Source: Streptomyces paradoxus (GTDB lineage Bacteria; Actinomycetota; Actinomycetes; Streptomycetales; Streptomycetaceae). Taken from it: DNA of 64,000 nt. Below the pieces are notes generated by a model. The model made no database searches. It was not told where the DNA came from and worked only from the letters and a program-made list of their open reading frames with translations. The position numbers were made by a program, and so were the translations under genes. The stretch is taken from the NCBI RefSeq assembly GCF_014202475.1, contig NZ_JACHGV010000004.1, positions 588,033 through 652,032 on the forward strand, in the 5' to 3' direction. Shown here piece by piece: positions 52,371-60,421 of the stretch; within the stretch, counting starts at the first letter, position 1; every line of letters starts with the position of its first letter.

Positions 52371-52999
52371 ACGGCGCGACCCCGGCCGACGGCGGGTCCG
52401 GTACCACCGCCCGCCGCCGCGGCCGCCCCCCGCGCACGGAGTCGGCGGACACCCGCGACCGCATCCTGACCGCCGCCCGCGACGAGTTCTCCGAGCGCGG
52501 CTACGAGAAGACGTCCGTGCGCGGCATCGCCAAGTCCGCCGGCGTGGACTCGGCCCTGGTGCACCACTACTTCGGCACCAAGGAGCAGGTCTTCGAGGCG
52601 GCGATCACCCAGGCCTTCGGGCCCGCGCTCCAGGCCCCGAAGGCCATTGAGGAGGGTCCGCTCGACGGGGTGGGGGAGCGCCTGGCGCGCTTCTTCTTCG
52701 GCGTCTGGGAGAACCCGGCGACCCGCGCGCCGCTGCTCGCCATCGTCCGGTCCGCCGTCACCAACGAGACCGCGGCCGCCGTCTTCCGGCGGATCATCGC
52801 CACCCAGGTGCTGCGCCGCATCGCCGTACGGCTGGAGCTGCCGGACGCCGAGCTGCGCGCGGAGCTCGCCGCCGCCCAGCTCGTCGGCACCGCGATCCTG
52901 CGGTACGTCATCAAGATCGAGCCCTTGGCCTCGGCGGACCCGGAGCAGGTCATCGCCCGGCTGGCCCCGGTCGTCCAGGGGCATCTGACCGATCCGTGA
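52367..52999 (+). CDS. TetR-family regulator
   Basis: 210 residues. A basic leader (ARRRGRPPRTESADTRD) precedes the HTH RILTAARDEFSERGYEKTSVRGIAKSAGVDSALVHHYFGTKEQVFEAA. The C-terminal domain is the TetR_C type with RAPLLAIVRSAVTNETAAAVFRRII and LVGTAILRYVIKIEPLAS. It is translationally coupled to the isomerase-like gene and lies 139 nt before ilvD. No clear palindromic operator was found in its own upstream region because that is coding. Confidence 0.9.
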   Translation: MNGATPADGGSGTTARRRGRPPRTESADTRDRILTAARDEFSERGYEKTSVRGIAKSAGVDSALVHHYFGTKEQVFEAAITQAFGPALQAPKAIEEGPLDGVGERLARFFFGVWENPATRAPLLAIVRSAVTNETAAAVFRRIIATQVLRRIAVRLELPDAELRAELAAAQLVGTAILRYVIKIEPLASADPEQVIARLAPVVQGHLTDP

Positions 53000-53138
53000 G
53001 GCGCAGGGATGCCGTCGTCCGAGACAGGCGTCCCGCATTCCGGACACACCGTCCCGCCCACTGGATGACCGGCGTACGCTCGGTAGCAGTCAGAAATCTC
53101 CGAACTCTCTGACGCCGTCTCTGAAGGAGCGAGCGACG

Positions 53139-54992
53139 ATGCCCGAGCTGAGGTCCCGCACAGTCACCCACGGCCGCAACATGGCGGGCGCCCGCGCCCT
53201 TATGCGCGCCTCCGGTGTACCGGGTGCGGACATCGGCCGCAAGCCGATCATCGCGGTCGCCAACAGCTTCACCGAGTTCGTGCCCGGCCACACGCACCTG
53301 GCGCCGGTCGGCCGGATCGTCAGCGAGGCGGTCGTCGCGGCCGGCGGCATCCCGCGCGAGTTCAACACGATCGCCGTCGACGACGGCATCGCCATGGGTC
53401 ACGGCGGCATGCTCTACTCCCTGCCCTCCCGCGACCTGATCGCGGACAGCGTGGAGTACATGGTCGAGGCGCACTGCGCCGACGCCCTGATCTGCATCTC
53501 CAACTGCGACAAGATCACCCCGGGCATGCTGAACGCCGCCCTGCGGCTGAACATCCCGACGGTCTTCGTCTCCGGCGGCCCGATGGAGTCCGGCCGCGCG
53601 ACCCTGGTCGACGGCACGGTCCGCACCCTCGACCTGGTCGACGCGATCTCCGACGCCGTGAACGACAAGATCTCGGACGAGGACATCCTCCGCATCGAGG
53701 AGAACGCCTGTCCGACCTGCGGCTCCTGCTCCGGCATGTTCACCGCCAACTCGATGAACTGCCTGACCGAGGCGATCGGCCTCTCCCTGCCCGGCAACGG
53801 CTCGGTCCTGGCCACCCACACGGCCCGCAAACAGCTGTATGTCGACGCGGCGAACACGGTCATGGACATCACCCGCCGCTACTACGAGCAGGACGACGAG
53901 ACGGTCCTGCCGCGCAGCGTGGCCTCCTTCGCCGCCTTCGAGAACGCCATGGCGCTCGACATCGCCATGGGCGGCTCGACCAACACGATCCTGCACCTGC
54001 TGGCCGCCGCCCAGGAGGCGGGAGTGTCCTTCGGCCTCGACGAGATCAACGCCGTCTCGCGCCGCGTGCCGTGCCTGGCCAAGGTCGCCCCGAACGTCGC
54101 CAAGGACCGCACGTACTACATGGAGGACGTGCACCGCGCCGGCGGCATCCCCGCCCTGCTCGGCGAGCTGCACCGGGCCGGTCTGCTCAACGAGGACGTG
54201 CACTCGGTGCACAGCCCGTCCCTCGGCGACTGGCTGAAGACCTGGGACGTGCGCGGCGGCTCCCCGTCCGCGAAGGCGGTCGAGCTGTGGCACGCGGCCC
54301 CCGGCTGCGTCCGCTCCGCCGAGGCCTTCTCCCAGTCCGAGCGCTGGGAGGCCCTGGACGAGGACGCCGAGGGCGGCTGCATCCGCTCCGCGGAGCACGC
54401 CTACTCCAAGGACGGCGGCCTCGCGGTCCTCAAGGGCAATCTGGCGGTGGACGGCTGCGTCGTGAAGACGGCCGGTGTCGACGAGTCCATCTGGACCTTC
54501 GAGGGCCCGGCGGTGGTCTGCGAGTCGCAGGAGGAGGCCGTCCAGAAGATCCTCACCCAGCAGGTCAAGGACGGCGACGTCGTCGTCATCCGCTACGAGG
54601 GCCCCAAGGGCGGCCCCGGCATGCAGGAGATGCTCTACCCGACCTCGTACCTCAAGGGCCGGGGCCTCGGGAAGACCTGCGCGCTGGTCACGGACGGCCG
54701 CTTCTCCGGCGGCACCTCCGGCCTGTCCATCGGCCACGCCTCGCCCGAGGCGGCCGCGGGCGGCACCATCGCCCTGGTCGAGGACGGCGACCGCGTCCGC
54801 ATCGACATCCCGAACCGCTCCATCGAGCTGCTGGTGGACGACGCCGAGCTGGCCCGCCGCGACCAGGCGCTGAACGGCGTGTACGCCCCGAAGAACCGCG
54901 ACCGCAAGGTCTCGGCGGCGCTGCGGGCCTACGCGGCGATGGCGACCAGCGCGGACAAGGGCGCGGTGCGGGACGTGTCGAAGCTGGGCTGA
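53139..54992 (+). CDS. ilvD: IlvD, dihydroxy-acid dehydratase
   Basis: Dehydrates 2,3-dihydroxy-isovalerate and -methylvalerate to the 2-keto acids for valine, isoleucine, leucine and pantoate synthesis. The 617-residue protein has iron-sulfur Cys in ISNCDKITPGM and CPTCGSCSGMFTANSMNCLTEA, the GGSTNTILHLLAAAQEAG helix, and the C-terminal EGPKGGPGMQEML and TDGRFSGGTSGLSIGH blocks. AAGGAG lies 9 nt upstream of the ATG. The 139-nt leader contains GTCAGA/TCTGAC (53090-53112), a weak hairpin, and a TACGCT at about 53074, a likely -10. Confidence 0.96.
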   Translation: MPELRSRTVTHGRNMAGARALMRASGVPGADIGRKPIIAVANSFTEFVPGHTHLAPVGRIVSEAVVAAGGIPREFNTIAVDDGIAMGHGGMLYSLPSRDLIADSVEYMVEAHCADALICISNCDKITPGMLNAALRLNIPTVFVSGGPMESGRATLVDGTVRTLDLVDAISDAVNDKISDEDILRIEENACPTCGSCSGMFTANSMNCLTEAIGLSLPGNGSVLATHTARKQLYVDAANTVMDITRRYYEQDDETVLPRSVASFAAFENAMALDIAMGGSTNTILHLLAAAQEAGVSFGLDEINAVSRRVPCLAKVAPNVAKDRTYYMEDVHRAGGIPALLGELHRAGLLNEDVHSVHSPSLGDWLKTWDVRGGSPSAKAVELWHAAPGCVRSAEAFSQSERWEALDEDAEGGCIRSAEHAYSKDGGLAVLKGNLAVDGCVVKTAGVDESIWTFEGPAVVCESQEEAVQKILTQQVKDGDVVVIRYEGPKGGPGMQEMLYPTSYLKGRGLGKTCALVTDGRFSGGTSGLSIGHASPEAAAGGTIALVEDGDRVRIDIPNRSIELLVDDAELARRDQALNGVYAPKNRDRKVSAALRAYAAMATSADKGAVRDVSKLG

Positions 54993-55007
54993 CCCCTTCT
55001 CGCGCCT

Positions 55008-55039
55008 GGGGCCGTCTCCCGCTGCCGGGGGGCGGCCCT
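55008..55039. terminator. Terminator between ilvD and the Ser/Thr kinase
   Basis: An approximately 12-bp stem (GGGCCGTCTCCC with GGGGGGCGGCCC, two T-G pairs) with a GCTGCC loop. It serves convergent genes. Confidence 0.65.
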
Positions 55040-55055
55040 CGCGCATGCCCGCCGG

Positions 55056-57218
55056 CTACCAGGCCGCCGGATCGCGCCCGTTCACGGCGAAGACGGTCCC
55101 GTCCGGCGCACTGCCGTAGACCCGGTCGCCCACGACCACGGGCTCGGGCAGCACGGCGGGAATCCGGTCCGGCCGGTCACCCAGCCGAGGAGACGTCTGC
55201 CCGGCGAGCTTCCCACGCCGCGCGTCGACGGCGAGCAGCCGCCCGTCCGACGCGGTCACGTAGACATGCTGGTCACCGGCAACCGGCGTGGACCCCCGCA
55301 TCATGCCCGTCTCCAGATGCCAGAGCTGCTCACGTGCCTGAAGATCGACGGCCACCAGCGACCCCCCGGTCCCCATGAGATAGGCCGTGTTCCCCCGCAC
55401 GGTGCCGTGGGCCTGCTGGAGGGGGACGGTGAGGGGCACCCGCCGGGTCTCACCGGTCCCCGGGGTGTAGCGGACGACGGCCCGCGCATCGCCGTGCACC
55501 GCGTCCTCGGAGAGGAGGTACACCGATCCGTCCGTCGCGCCGAAGGGCTTCAGTGTCCCGTCGAGCCGGGCGTCCGACCGCACGTCACCCGTCTGCGGAT
55601 CCAGCACGGTGAGCCGGGTGCTCTTCCCGTCCACCGACGCGCTGGTGGCGTACGCCAGCGGGTCACCGGTGAACGCGGCGAGGTAGGGCACCTCGTGGCC
55701 GGGGATCGACTGGCTCCACCGCGGGTCACCGGAGGCGCCGTCCACGCCGGTGACCTTCCCGTCGGCTCCCGTGACCAGGAGCATGCCGCCGGCGGACACC
55801 GCGCTGCCGGCCTCCGCGATGTCCCGCTGCCAGCGCGCTTCGCCCGAGGCCGGATCGAGTGCCTCCAGGAGACGCCCCTGGTCCGCCGAGGGCTGTACGA
55901 GTCCGCCCGCCAGCACCGGCGGTTTCGTCCGGGGCCCCTTGCCGACGGGGTGCCGCCACAGCAGGCGCCCGTCGGACGGATCCAGGGCGGAGACCAGTCC
56001 GGACGTGGCGCAGAGCAGGCGTCCGGCCCCGTGGGAGCACAGGGGTGTGCTGTCCCCGGCCGCCGGTGTCGCCCGCCACCCGCTGAACGCGGCTGACGTG
56101 GTCCGCGGGGAGGCGGGCCGCGGTGAGCCGCCGTCACCGTCGAGCCACGGCAGCGAGGCCAGCGCACCGACGACGGCCAGGCCGAACGCCCCGGCTCCGA
56201 GGACCGCCCGCCTGCCGAGCCGCCGCCCCCCGCCGCGAACGGCTTCCCCCGCACGCCCGGCTTCCCCCGCACGCCCGGCTTCCCCGGCACGGTCGGCTTC
56301 CCCCGCACGGTCGGGTCTCCCGGCGGGCAGCCACGAACCGTCGGTGTCCCCGGTCCGCTGAGCCGGTATGAACGTCTGCGTGTCGTATGAAGCCGCGACG
56401 GACCGCAGCTCCCGCATCAACTCGTCCGGGGTCGGCCGCTCCTCCGGCTCCTTCGCGAGACAGCGCAGCACCAGCGGCGCGACCTCGTCCGGCACATCTG
56501 TCAGGTCGGGCTCGTCGTGCACCACCTGGTAGGCGACGATGTACGGGCTGTCGGAGTCGAACGGCCCTCGTCCTGTGGCCGCGTGCACCATCACCGACCC
56601 GAGCGCGAAGATGTCGGCGGCGGGACCCACCTCGCGCGGGCGCCGGAACTGCTCGGGCGCCATGAAGGGCGGCGTGCCGATCAACCTCCCGGTCTCGGTG
56701 CGCAGTTCGCTGTCCGATGGCCGGGAGATACCGAAGTCGATGACCTTCGGCCCGTCGTCGGCGAGCAGGACGTTGCTCGGTTTCAGATCCCGGTGGACGA
56801 CCCCGGCACGATGGATGTCGCGCAGCGCCTCGGCCAGCCCCGCCATCAGGCGCCGCAACTGGGCCGAGTCCATGGGGCCGTTCCGCTTGACCTGCTCGGA
56901 CAAGGTCGGTCCCGGGATGAACAGTGTGGCCATCCATGGCCGTTCACTGTCCGGGTCGGCGTCCACGACGGGTGCGGTGAAGGCGCCGCTCACCCTTCGC
57001 GCCGCCGCCACCTCCTGCCGGAAACGCCCCCTGAAGTCGGGGTCCTTGGCGAACTGGGCGTGCACGACCTTTACCGCGAGCTTCATCCCGGAGGTGCTCC
57101 GGGCCAGATGCACGACACCCATGCCGCCCGAGCCCAGACAGGACTCCAGACGGTAGTGACCGGCGTATTCGGGAAGTTCCGCTTCCGCGCCCGCTCCGGT
57201 ACTGCTCTGCGGCGCCAT
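55056..57218 (-). CDS. Membrane Ser/Thr protein kinase with PQQ-like beta-propeller sensor
   Basis: 720 residues. The Hanks-type kinase domain (about 20-275) has the glycine loop LGSGGMGVVHLA, Lys50 in LAVKVVHA, catalytic Asp144 in HRDLKPSN, Asp161 in DFGIS, and GTPPFMAPEQ. A juxtamembrane linker contains RAGEAx repeats. One membrane helix lies at about 338-357 (AVLGAGAFGLAVVGALASLPW). The external part (about 385-720) is PQQ-repeat propeller blades (VSALDPSDGRLLWRHPVG, LEALDPASGEARWQRDI, VYVTASDGRLLAVDARRG, VYGSAPDGTVFAVNG). This is the AfsK/PknD-like layout. A TAGGCT hexamer lies upstream at 57261-57266. Confidence 0.92.
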   Translation of the reverse strand: MAPQSSTGAGAEAELPEYAGHYRLESCLGSGGMGVVHLARSTSGMKLAVKVVHAQFAKDPDFRGRFRQEVAAARRVSGAFTAPVVDADPDSERPWMATLFIPGPTLSEQVKRNGPMDSAQLRRLMAGLAEALRDIHRAGVVHRDLKPSNVLLADDGPKVIDFGISRPSDSELRTETGRLIGTPPFMAPEQFRRPREVGPAADIFALGSVMVHAATGRGPFDSDSPYIVAYQVVHDEPDLTDVPDEVAPLVLRCLAKEPEERPTPDELMRELRSVAASYDTQTFIPAQRTGDTDGSWLPAGRPDRAGEADRAGEAGRAGEAGRAGEAVRGGGRRLGRRAVLGAGAFGLAVVGALASLPWLDGDGGSPRPASPRTTSAAFSGWRATPAAGDSTPLCSHGAGRLLCATSGLVSALDPSDGRLLWRHPVGKGPRTKPPVLAGGLVQPSADQGRLLEALDPASGEARWQRDIAEAGSAVSAGGMLLVTGADGKVTGVDGASGDPRWSQSIPGHEVPYLAAFTGDPLAYATSASVDGKSTRLTVLDPQTGDVRSDARLDGTLKPFGATDGSVYLLSEDAVHGDARAVVRYTPGTGETRRVPLTVPLQQAHGTVRGNTAYLMGTGGSLVAVDLQAREQLWHLETGMMRGSTPVAGDQHVYVTASDGRLLAVDARRGKLAGQTSPRLGDRPDRIPAVLPEPVVVGDRVYGSAPDGTVFAVNGRDPAAW
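56240..56311 (-). repeat. Four tandem 18-bp units in the kinase linker
   Basis: Period 18 nt, two copies identical and two with 1-3 changes. It codes RAGEAx hexapeptides in the linker between kinase and membrane helix. Such repeats can change the linker length by six residues per unit. Confidence 0.85.
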
Positions 57219-57360
57219 GGAACCACCCCCGTGCTGTTCGTCCGCGCGCGCGACGCACGGAGCCTAGTCGAAGACTCGTGCGGGACAGAGGAGGCTTGCT
57301 AGCCTCCCGAACGAGTTGCGCACATATGTTTCATGGTGTGATTCGGGGGAATCAACGGGA

Positions 57361-57379
57361 CCCCATGGCAGTCATGGGG
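57361..57379 (+). other. Small perfect hairpin upstream of the SH3-like gene
   Basis: CCCCATG-GCAGT-CATGGGG. It lies 20 nt before the start codon, in the probable 5' UTR. Confidence 0.4.
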
Positions 57380-57398
57380 CTCAACGGGGGAGAATTTC

Positions 57399-57719
57399 AT
57401 GTCTGTCGACCATGTCGAGGAACTCGAAGGCAGAGGCGAGGGAGAGGCCGTCACCATGGCGGCGTCGGCCCTGCGCACGTACGCCGTCGCCCCGGGCGTC
57501 CGCCTGAACGTCCGCAGCGGCCCGGGCACCGGCTACGCCCTCGTCCGCGTCCTGCCTGAGGGAGCCAGGGTCACCATCTTCTGCCAGCGGCCCGGCACAA
57601 CGGTGGCGGGCCCGTACGGCACGACGAACATCTGGGACAACATCGACGACGGCGAGTACGTCTCGGATGCCTACGTGAACACCGGCAGCGACGGCTACGT
57701 CCGCCCGCGCTGCTCCTGA
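57399..57719 (+). CDS. Small SH3b-domain protein
   Basis: 106 residues. The SH3b core is VAPGVRLNVRSGPGTGYALVRVLPEGARVTIFCQRPGTTVAGPYGTTNIWDNID, then EYVSDAYVNTGSDGYVRPRC. Secreted bacterial SH3b proteins bind cell wall, but no signal peptide is visible here; the acidic N-terminus is SVDHVEELEGRGEGEAVTM. A GGGGGAG ribosome site lies 7 nt upstream of ATG 57399. Two Cys could pair. The function is unknown. Confidence 0.82.
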   Translation: MSVDHVEELEGRGEGEAVTMAASALRTYAVAPGVRLNVRSGPGTGYALVRVLPEGARVTIFCQRPGTTVAGPYGTTNIWDNIDDGEYVSDAYVNTGSDGYVRPRCS

Positions 57720-57790
57720 TCGGACCCGGCGACGGCCGCGTCGCCGGACGCTGCGACTGAGTCGGCCGGAGCCCGCGGCCGGGCCGGAGC

Positions 57791-57796
57791 CATAAT
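57791..57796 (+). promoter_or_regulatory. -10 hexamer for the gene at 57803
   Basis: CATAAT, 6 nt before the GTG; leaderless arrangement. Confidence 0.45.
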
Positions 57797-57802
57797 CGAC
57801 GC

Positions 57803-58303
57803 GTGAGCGACGACACCGGCACCCCCATGACACCCGCGGGCTCCACCGGCCCCCGCCCGGAGCCGATCCGGCTCTTCGGCACCACCTGGGTCGACCACGG
57901 CAACGGCTACGCGGCCCGCCGCGTCGCCGCGGCCGTGGGCTCCTTCGCCGCCGCCGTCGCCTCCTGCCTCGTGCTCCGCCTCGCCTACCAGGGCCTGCAG
58001 ATCGCCGCGATCGGCGACTTCGTCACGGTTCTGATGGTCGCGATGTTCGCGATCTGCAGCGCGCTCGCCTTCCGTCACACCTGGGACGGCTACACCCGCC
58101 GCCCCGACCCCGACCGCCAGGCATCGCTGCGCGGCCTCCTGACCGTGGGCTTCGTCGGCTCCCTGCTCGCCTACTTCTTCCGCTCCCTCACCGAGGCCCC
58201 CGGCGAGAAGCTCCACCGCGAGGAGTACGAGACCGCCCTCAAGCAGTACGAGAAGCGCACGACCCGCCGCTCGGGCAACCCGAGGAACCGCCGCCGCGCG
58301 TAG
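57803..58303 (+). CDS. Three-helix integral membrane protein
   Basis: 166 residues. A Pro-rich cytoplasmic start (TGPRPEPIRLFGTTWVDHGNG) leads to membrane helices at about 40-60 (VAAAVGSFAAAVASCLVLRL), 66-88 (IGDFVTVLMVAMFAICSALAF) and 108-126 (LLTVGFVGSLLAYFF), and a basic C-terminus (KQYEKRTTRRSGNPRNRRRA). No known family was recognised. The stop is immediately followed, in the same frame, by a DHFR-like remnant. Confidence 0.75.
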   Translation: MSDDTGTPMTPAGSTGPRPEPIRLFGTTWVDHGNGYAARRVAAAVGSFAAAVASCLVLRLAYQGLQIAAIGDFVTVLMVAMFAICSALAFRHTWDGYTRRPDPDRQASLRGLLTVGFVGSLLAYFFRSLTEAPGEKLHREEYETALKQYEKRTTRRSGNPRNRRRA

Positions 58304-58321
58304 CCCGGCGCCTGCCCGGCC

Positions 58322-58603
58322 GCCTACCCGGCCGTCACCCTCGTTCCGGGCGACCCGCTCGCCCTCGTCCGCGAACTGAAGCGCGAGCAGGGCACGGACT
58401 TGAACATCTGGCTCTGCGGCGGCGGAAGACTCGCCGGTGCCCTCCTGCCCGAGATCGACGAACTCGTCGTCAAGAACTACCCGGTGGTCGCGGGTGCCGG
58501 AATCCCGGCCTTCGACGGAGCCTTCGACCCCACCGTCTTCGACGTCGCCGAGCGCACCGCCTTTCCCGACGGCGTCACCCTCATGCGCCTCACTGGTCAC
58601 TAG
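58322..58603 (+). pseudogene. C-terminal fragment of a dihydrofolate reductase-family (RibD_C-like) gene
   Basis: The frame reads LVPGDPLALVRELKREQGTDLNIWLCGGGRLAGALLPEIDELVVKNYPVV, then GIPAFDGAF and a typical ending, FPDGVTLMRLTGH. This matches the last 90 or so residues of the DHFR-like proteins common in actinobacteria (normally about 190). The N-terminal substrate and NADPH half is missing, and the frame runs back only to the stop of the preceding gene at 58303. A TTG at 58400 could start a shorter product. It is most likely a decaying remnant left by a deletion. Confidence 0.75.
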
Positions 58604-58687
58604 CGCCTGCCGTCACACCGGCACCCGCTGGCCCGATCTCACCCAACTCTCACCGCACCCCGCCCCACCCCCCGCCACCATGGCGGT

Positions 58688-59527
58688 ATGACCACACCTC
58701 CCTCCGCCCACCACCCCACCGGAGCCGACCTCACCCCCGACCCCGCAGCCACACAGCCCACCGCCGAGCCCGCCCGAGCCGTACGAGCCCACTCCTTCAA
58801 CGCCGCCGCGGCCCAGTACGCCGCCAACCGCCCCTCCTACCCCCCGGCCCTCTTCGACGCGATCGAGGACCTGACCGGCCGCCCCCTCACCGGCTCCCGT
58901 GTCGCGGACATCGGCGCCGGCACCGGCATCGCCACCGCCCTCCTGCACGCACGGGGCGCGAACGTCGTCGCCGTGGAACCCGGTGACGGCATGGCGGCCC
59001 AGTTCCGCCGCACCCTGCCCGGCATCCCGGTCATCCGCGGCACGGGCGACGACCTCCCCCTCACCGACGCCTCCGTCGATCTCGTCACCTACGCCCAGGC
59101 CTGGCACTGGACCGACCCCGCCCGCGCCGTCCCGGAGGCCCTGCGCGTCCTGCGCCCCGGCGGCGCCCTGGCCCTCTGGTGGAACACCGACGCCCTCGAC
59201 GTCCCCTGGATCGCCGAGGCCGCCGACCGCACCGGCCGTCACTTCGGCATCGACGTCTCCGCCGAGAAGCGCAACGTCGACCACCGCACCGCCGACCCCA
59301 GCGGCCGCCTCGACTTCACCCGCCGCACGGTCCGCTGGAGCCGCCGCGTCCCGGTCGACACCCACCTCGCCAACATCGGCAGCCACTCGGTCTTCCTCGT
59401 GGCCGGCGCGGAACGCACCGCATCTTTCCTGGCCGCAGAGCGCGAACACCTCCTCCGGGCCTTCCCGGACGGCGTCGTGGAGGAGGTCTACGAGGTCGTC
59501 CTCCTCCTCGCCACGACCCCGGCCTGA
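58688..59527 (+). CDS. Class I SAM-dependent methyltransferase (UbiE/Methyltransf_11 type)
   Basis: 279 residues. A Pro/Ala-rich N-terminal extension of about 35 residues is followed by FNAAAAQYAANRPSYPPALFDAI, motif I VADIGAGTGIATALLHARGANVVAVEPGDGM, motif post-I, and YAQAWHWTDPARAVPEALRVLRPGGALALWW. The opening and the AWHW motif are typical of small-molecule methyltransferases of the TMT1/YcgJ group. The substrate is unknown. The ABC operon starts 60 nt downstream under its own promoter. Confidence 0.88.
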   Translation: MTTPPSAHHPTGADLTPDPAATQPTAEPARAVRAHSFNAAAAQYAANRPSYPPALFDAIEDLTGRPLTGSRVADIGAGTGIATALLHARGANVVAVEPGDGMAAQFRRTLPGIPVIRGTGDDLPLTDASVDLVTYAQAWHWTDPARAVPEALRVLRPGGALALWWNTDALDVPWIAEAADRTGRHFGIDVSAEKRNVDHRTADPSGRLDFTRRTVRWSRRVPVDTHLANIGSHSVFLVAGAERTASFLAAEREHLLRAFPDGVVEEVYEVVLLLATTPA

Positions 59528-59551
59528 CGCGCACCCGCTCATCCCGGCCGC

Positions 59552-59580
59552 TTGACGCGTCCTCCACCCGGGAGCATTAT
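59552..59580 (+). promoter_or_regulatory. Promoter of the ABC exporter operon
   Basis: TTGACG (59552-59557), 17-nt spacer, CATTAT (59575-59580), then 7 nt to the ATG at 59588. The spacing is near-consensus and predicts a leaderless mRNA. Confidence 0.7.
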
Positions 59581-59607
59581 TCATCACATGATGAATAATG
59601 CTCCCGG
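59568..59607. promoter_or_regulatory. 19-bp perfect palindrome covering -10 and start codon
   Basis: The left arm is 59568-59586 (core GAGCATTATTCATCA), the centre CA, and the right arm 59589-59607 is its exact complement (TGATGAATAATGCTC core). It is A+T-rich in a very G+C-rich context. It spans the -10 box, the transcription start and the first five codons of the ABC gene, an ideal repressor site. No regulator gene adjoins. Confidence 0.85.
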
Positions 59608-60421
59608 CTCGCCACGCCCAGGCCCGGCACCCACCCCCGGCCCACTCCCGGACCCGCACACCACGGCCGTCCACGCCGAGAACCTCACCGTCACCCGAGG
59701 CCCCCGCACCGTCCTGCGCGACCTCGGCTTCACCGTCCCCCGAGGCCAGATCACCGGCCTCCTCGGCCCCTCCGGCTGCGGCAAGTCCACCCTCATGCGC
59801 GCCCTCGTCGGCACCCAGGCCAAGGTCACCGGCACCCTCACCGTCCTCGGCCACCCCGCCGGCCACCCCACCCTGCGCACCCGCATCGGCTACGTCACCC
59901 AGTCCCCGTCCGTCTACGACGACCTGACCGTCCGCCAGAACCTCGACTACTTCGCCGCGATCCTCGACCCCGGCCGCCCGGCAGCCGACCGCCGCGACGA
60001 CCACGTCACCCGCGCGATAGCCGACGTCGACCTCACCACCCACGCCGACTCCCTCGCCGGCAACCTCTCCGGCGGCCAGCGCAACCGCGTCTCCCTGGCC
60101 GTCGCCCTCCTCGGCGCCCCCGAACTCCTGGTCCTCGACGAACCGACCGTCGGACTCGACCCCGTACTGCGCCGAGACCTGTGGAACCTCTTCCACGACC
60201 TCGCGACCGACCGCGGCACGACCCTCCTCGTCTCCTCCCACGTCATGGACGAGGCCGAGCGCTGCCACCGCCTCCTCCTCATGCGCGAGGGCCGGCTCCT
60301 GGCCGACGACACCCCCGACGCCCTGCGCACCCGCACCGGCGCCGCCACCGTCCAGGAGGCCTTCCTGCACCTGGTGGACGAGGCGACAGCAGCAGCCCGC
60401 ACGAAGGAGACGACCCGATGA
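59588..60421 (+). CDS. ABC exporter ATP-binding protein
   Basis: 277 residues: Walker A LLGPSGCGKSTLMRAL, Q-loop GYVTQSPSVYDDLTV, signature NLSGGQRNRVSLAVALL, Walker B LLVLDEPTVGLDP, H-loop LVSSHVMDEAERC. The class is that of drug/antibiotic (ABC-2 type) exporters. The start ATG 59588 (MMNNAP; 59591 is also possible) lies inside the palindrome. The permease overlaps by ATGA. Expression is predicted to be shut by a repressor bound at the palindrome. Confidence 0.93.
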   Translation: MMNNAPGSPRPGPAPTPGPLPDPHTTAVHAENLTVTRGPRTVLRDLGFTVPRGQITGLLGPSGCGKSTLMRALVGTQAKVTGTLTVLGHPAGHPTLRTRIGYVTQSPSVYDDLTVRQNLDYFAAILDPGRPAADRRDDHVTRAIADVDLTTHADSLAGNLSGGQRNRVSLAVALLGAPELLVLDEPTVGLDPVLRRDLWNLFHDLATDRGTTLLVSSHVMDEAERCHRLLLMREGRLLADDTPDALRTRTGAATVQEAFLHLVDEATAAARTKETTR

